Positions 62,057 to 64,000 of a DNA stretch of 64,000 bases are shown one piece after another. The notes under the pieces were generated by a model. The model saw nothing but the letters and a program-made list of their open reading frames with translations. It was not told the origin of the DNA and searched no databases. The DNA is from Faecalicatena contorta (GTDB taxonomy: Bacteria > Bacillota > Clostridia > Lachnospirales > Lachnospiraceae). Both the position numbers and the translations under genes were made by a program. Within the stretch, counting starts at the first letter, position 1. Each line of letters opens with the position of its first letter. The stretch covers positions 77,334 through 141,333 of the forward strand of contig NZ_QGDS01000001.1 of assembly GCF_003149105.1 (NCBI RefSeq), given 5' to 3'.

Positions 62057-63004
62057 ATGGAAGAAAAGCAGGGTTTTTTTAAACGGCTGGTTTCAGGTCT
62101 GGCTAAAACAAGAGATCATATTGTCTCCAGTATGGATAGTGTGTTTTCTGGTTTTTCGAAAATAGATGAAGAATTTTATGAGGAGCTGGAAGAGACATTA
62201 ATTATGGGTGATTTAGGTGTGCATACCACCACAGAGATTATTGAGAATCTGAAAGCAAAGGTGAAGGAACAGCATATCAAGGAACCTATAGAATGCCGGC
62301 AGCTTGTGATTGACAGCATCAAGGAGCAAATGGATGTGGGAGAAGCTGCCTACGAATTTGAAAACAGGACGTCTGTAGTTTTTGTGATTGGAGTTAATGG
62401 TGTAGGAAAAACAACTACCATTGGGAAATTGGCTGGTAAATTCCGTGAACAGCATAAAAAAGTTATTCTGGCTGCGGCCGATACATTCCGTGCAGCAGCA
62501 GGAGAACAGTTGAAAGAATGGGCGAACCGTGCAGGTGTAGAAATGATAGGAGGCCAGGACGGGGCCGATCCTGCATCTGTGGTATATGATGCGGTAGTAG
62601 CAGCGAAGGCGCGGAAGACGGATATTTTGCTGTGTGATACGGCAGGACGCCTGCATAACAAGAAGAACTTAATGGAAGAGCTGCGTAAAATCAGCCGTGT
62701 CATTGAACGGGAATACCCGGAGGCATATAAAGAAACTTTGGTAGTATTAGACGCAACTACCGGACAGAATGCACTGGCTCAGGCAAAGGAATTCAATGAG
62801 GTGGCAGATATCACAGGAGTGATTCTGACAAAGATGGACGGTACTGCAAAGGGCGGAATTGCAGTGGCAATACAGGCAGAGCTGGGAATACCGGTGAAAT
62901 ATATTGGTGTCGGTGAAGCGATTGAAGATTTACAGAAATTTGATGCAGATGAATTTGTAAACGCTCTGTTTTACAGCAATAGTGCGGAAGAAGAGCAGGA
63001 ATAA
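62057..63004 (+). CDS. ftsY: Signal recognition particle receptor FtsY
   Basis: 315 residues. N domain (about 1-105) with few acidic residues before it, so no long acidic A domain. NG GTPase: GVNGVGKTTTIGKLA (about 114-128), DTFRAAAGEQL (about 143-153), DTAGRLHNK (about 199-207), TKMDGTAKGG (about 257-266). Targets membrane proteins to the translocon together with Ffh. Last gene of this housekeeping run. Confidence 0.97.
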   Translation: MEEKQGFFKRLVSGLAKTRDHIVSSMDSVFSGFSKIDEEFYEELEETLIMGDLGVHTTTEIIENLKAKVKEQHIKEPIECRQLVIDSIKEQMDVGEAAYEFENRTSVVFVIGVNGVGKTTTIGKLAGKFREQHKKVILAAADTFRAAAGEQLKEWANRAGVEMIGGQDGADPASVVYDAVVAAKARKTDILLCDTAGRLHNKKNLMEELRKISRVIEREYPEAYKETLVVLDATTGQNALAQAKEFNEVADITGVILTKMDGTAKGGIAVAIQAELGIPVKYIGVGEAIEDLQKFDADEFVNALFYSNSAEEEQE

Positions 63005-63061
63005 AAAGGAACAGGCCTATGCATAAGCAGAGAAACATCCATGTCACTAAGGAAACAACCA

Positions 63062-63142
63062 TGCTGCTAAGTTCGAAAGAACCTCACTAAGCCAGCAGGT
63101 TGTGCTTTACTACTAAGTTCGAAAAAACCTTACTAAGTAGTA
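63062..63142. repeat. Two hairpin repeats upstream of threonine ammonia-lyase
   Basis: Two copies of a 25-base core, ctaagttcgaaaRaacctYactaag, at 63067-63091 and 63113-63137. Each is bordered by complementary 5-base arms with different sequences: tgctg/cagca (63062-63066 and 63093-63097) for the first, tacta/tagta (63108-63112 and 63138-63142) for the second. The reverse complement of the core matches the repeats between pta and ackA. Confidence 0.75.
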
Positions 63143-63167
63143 TAAGCAAGTCGACAGGATGTACTTT

Positions 63168-63202
63168 GCATCTAAGGCTTGAAACTACCAAGCCTAAGAT
63201 GC
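63168..63202 (+). other. Hairpin in the leader of threonine ammonia-lyase
   Basis: 14-base arms (gcatctaaggcttg / caagcctaagatgc, one mismatch) around a 7-base loop, with no T-run; it ends seven bases ahead of the ribosome binding site and could affect translation. Confidence 0.55.
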
Positions 63203-63220
63203 ATAAGCAGGAGGGATAAT

Positions 63221-64000
63221 ATGTTGACATTAGAAAAATTTGAGGAAGCAAGTGAAATCGTAAAACGTGTGACGAATCCGACAAAGCTGATATACAGTGA
63301 TTATCTAAGCGATATGTGCCAGGGAAAGGTGTATTTGAAGCCGGAGAATATGCAGCACACCGGGGCTTACAAACTGAGAGGGGCTTATTATAAAATCAGC
63401 ACATTGTCTGAAGAAGAAAGAGCAAAGGGCTTGATTACTGCTTCTGCCGGAAATCACGCCCAGGGTGTGGCATATGCCGCTCAGAAGTTTGGCTGTAAAG
63501 CGATTATCGTTATGCCTACAATAACACCGCTGATTAAAGTGAACCGTACAAAAGGATATGGGGCCGAAGTAATTCTTCATGGAGATGTTTATGATGATGC
63601 CTGTGCACATGCCCGTGAGCTTGCAGAGGAACTAGGATATACCTTCGTTCATCCTTTTGACGATCTGGATGTAGCCACCGGACAGGGTACCATTGCTATG
63701 GAAATTGTACAGGAGCTTCCTACTGTAGATTATATCCTTGTACCCATTGGCGGGGGCGGCCTTATCTCAGGTGTTGCTACCCTGGCAAAGATGCTGAATC
63801 CCAAAATCAAAGTAATCGGTGTGGAGCCTGCGGAGGCAGCCAGTATGACTGCGGCTGTGCAGGCGAATGAAGTAGTAGAATTGAAAAGCGCAAATACCAT
63901 AGCGGACGGCACCGCGGTTAAGTGTGTAGGTGTACAAAATCTGCCTTATGTTCAGGAATATGTGGACGATATACTTCTGGTGGAAGATGATGAGCTGATA
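63221..64000 (+). CDS. ilvA: Threonine ammonia-lyase, 3' end missing
   Basis: 260 codons are visible before the window ends. ATG at 63221 with AGGAGGGA upstream. Fold-type II PLP enzyme: HTGAYKLRGAYYKI with Schiff-base K51, TASAGNHAQGVAYAA (about 73-87), HPFDDLDVATGQGTIAMEI, and VPIGGGGLISGVA (about 175-187), the phosphate loop. Deaminates threonine to 2-oxobutyrate. Whether it is the biosynthetic (IlvA, with C-terminal ACT) or catabolic (TdcB) form cannot be told, as the C-terminus is missing. Confidence 0.93.
   Translation, partial: MLTLEKFEEASEIVKRVTNPTKLIYSDYLSDMCQGKVYLKPENMQHTGAYKLRGAYYKISTLSEEERAKGLITASAGNHAQGVAYAAQKFGCKAIIVMPTITPLIKVNRTKGYGAEVILHGDVYDDACAHARELAEELGYTFVHPFDDLDVATGQGTIAMEIVQELPTVDYILVPIGGGGLISGVATLAKMLNPKIKVIGVEPAEAASMTAAVQANEVVELKSANTIADGTAVKCVGVQNLPYVQEYVDDILLVEDDELI

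Overview
The window looks like a chromosomal segment of an anaerobic Firmicute of class Clostridia, most likely Lachnospiraceae (Blautia/Dorea/Ruminococcus-like). This rests on moderate GC content, strong GGAGG ribosome binding sites, Pta-AckA acetate formation, the UPF0237(ACT)-UPF0210 pair, lipoprotein-dependent ABC uptake systems, and housekeeping runs such as ackA-DUF177-rpmF and plsX-acpP-rnc-smc-ftsY. I see no phage, IS element, CRISPR array, tRNA or rRNA. The species is an inference from gene content only.

Layout. (1) 1-2485: the end of the tryptophan operon, trpF (5' end missing), trpB, trpA. (2) 2517-3969: an AraC-type regulator, a small TIGR04076-like protein and a decayed gene end. 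(3) 4040-22650: a large carbohydrate/polyol catabolic region. It holds a DeoC-type aldolase, an unusually large transaldolase-fold protein, a DeoR regulator, an orphan sugar-binding lipoprotein, an SDR, a Gld-type ABC-2 module (ATPase, permease, GldG-like, DUF4340), a ribose-type ABC importer, a sorbitol/xylitol-type zinc dehydrogenase, a cupin, a xylulokinase-type FGGY kinase and a transketolase. The simplest reading is: import a pentitol or sugar, oxidise it to a ketose, phosphorylate it to a xylulose-5-P-like intermediate, then rearrange it by transketolase with the two aldolases. (4) 22673-33000: a HAD phosphatase, polA-coaE-walJ, ACT/UPF0210, DegV, TmcAL (minus strand) and MgtE. (5) 33119-36540: pta, a repeat-filled gap, ackA, DUF177 and rpmF.

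(6) 36541-56250: about 19.7 kb of accessory modules lies between rpmF and plsX, which are adjacent in many Clostridia. It contains: a methionine-type ABC importer with two permeases, a URO-D-family corrinoid-type methyltransferase and a MalY/PatB C-S lyase; a minus-strand amino-acid ABC importer with a class III aminotransferase; an internally deleted iron alcohol dehydrogenase; MarR-pirin-nitroreductase; and a second ribose-type ABC importer with an Anabaena-sensory-rhodopsin-transducer-like protein, an SDR, a threitol/erythritol-type dehydrogenase and a LacI regulator. Each module has its own promoters or terminators. (7) 56284-63004: plsX (with its own promoter), acpP, rnc, smc, ftsY. (8) 63005-64000: a gap with structured repeats related to those between pta and ackA, then the start of a threonine ammonia-lyase that runs off the end.

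The most interesting items are the interruption of the conserved housekeeping run, the Gld-type exporter module inside a sugar operon, the methyltransferase/lyase/importer operon, the ASRT-family protein in a polyol operon, a hairpin-forming repeat family with apparently covarying arms, and a divergent promoter pair in which both transcripts meet a terminator at once.
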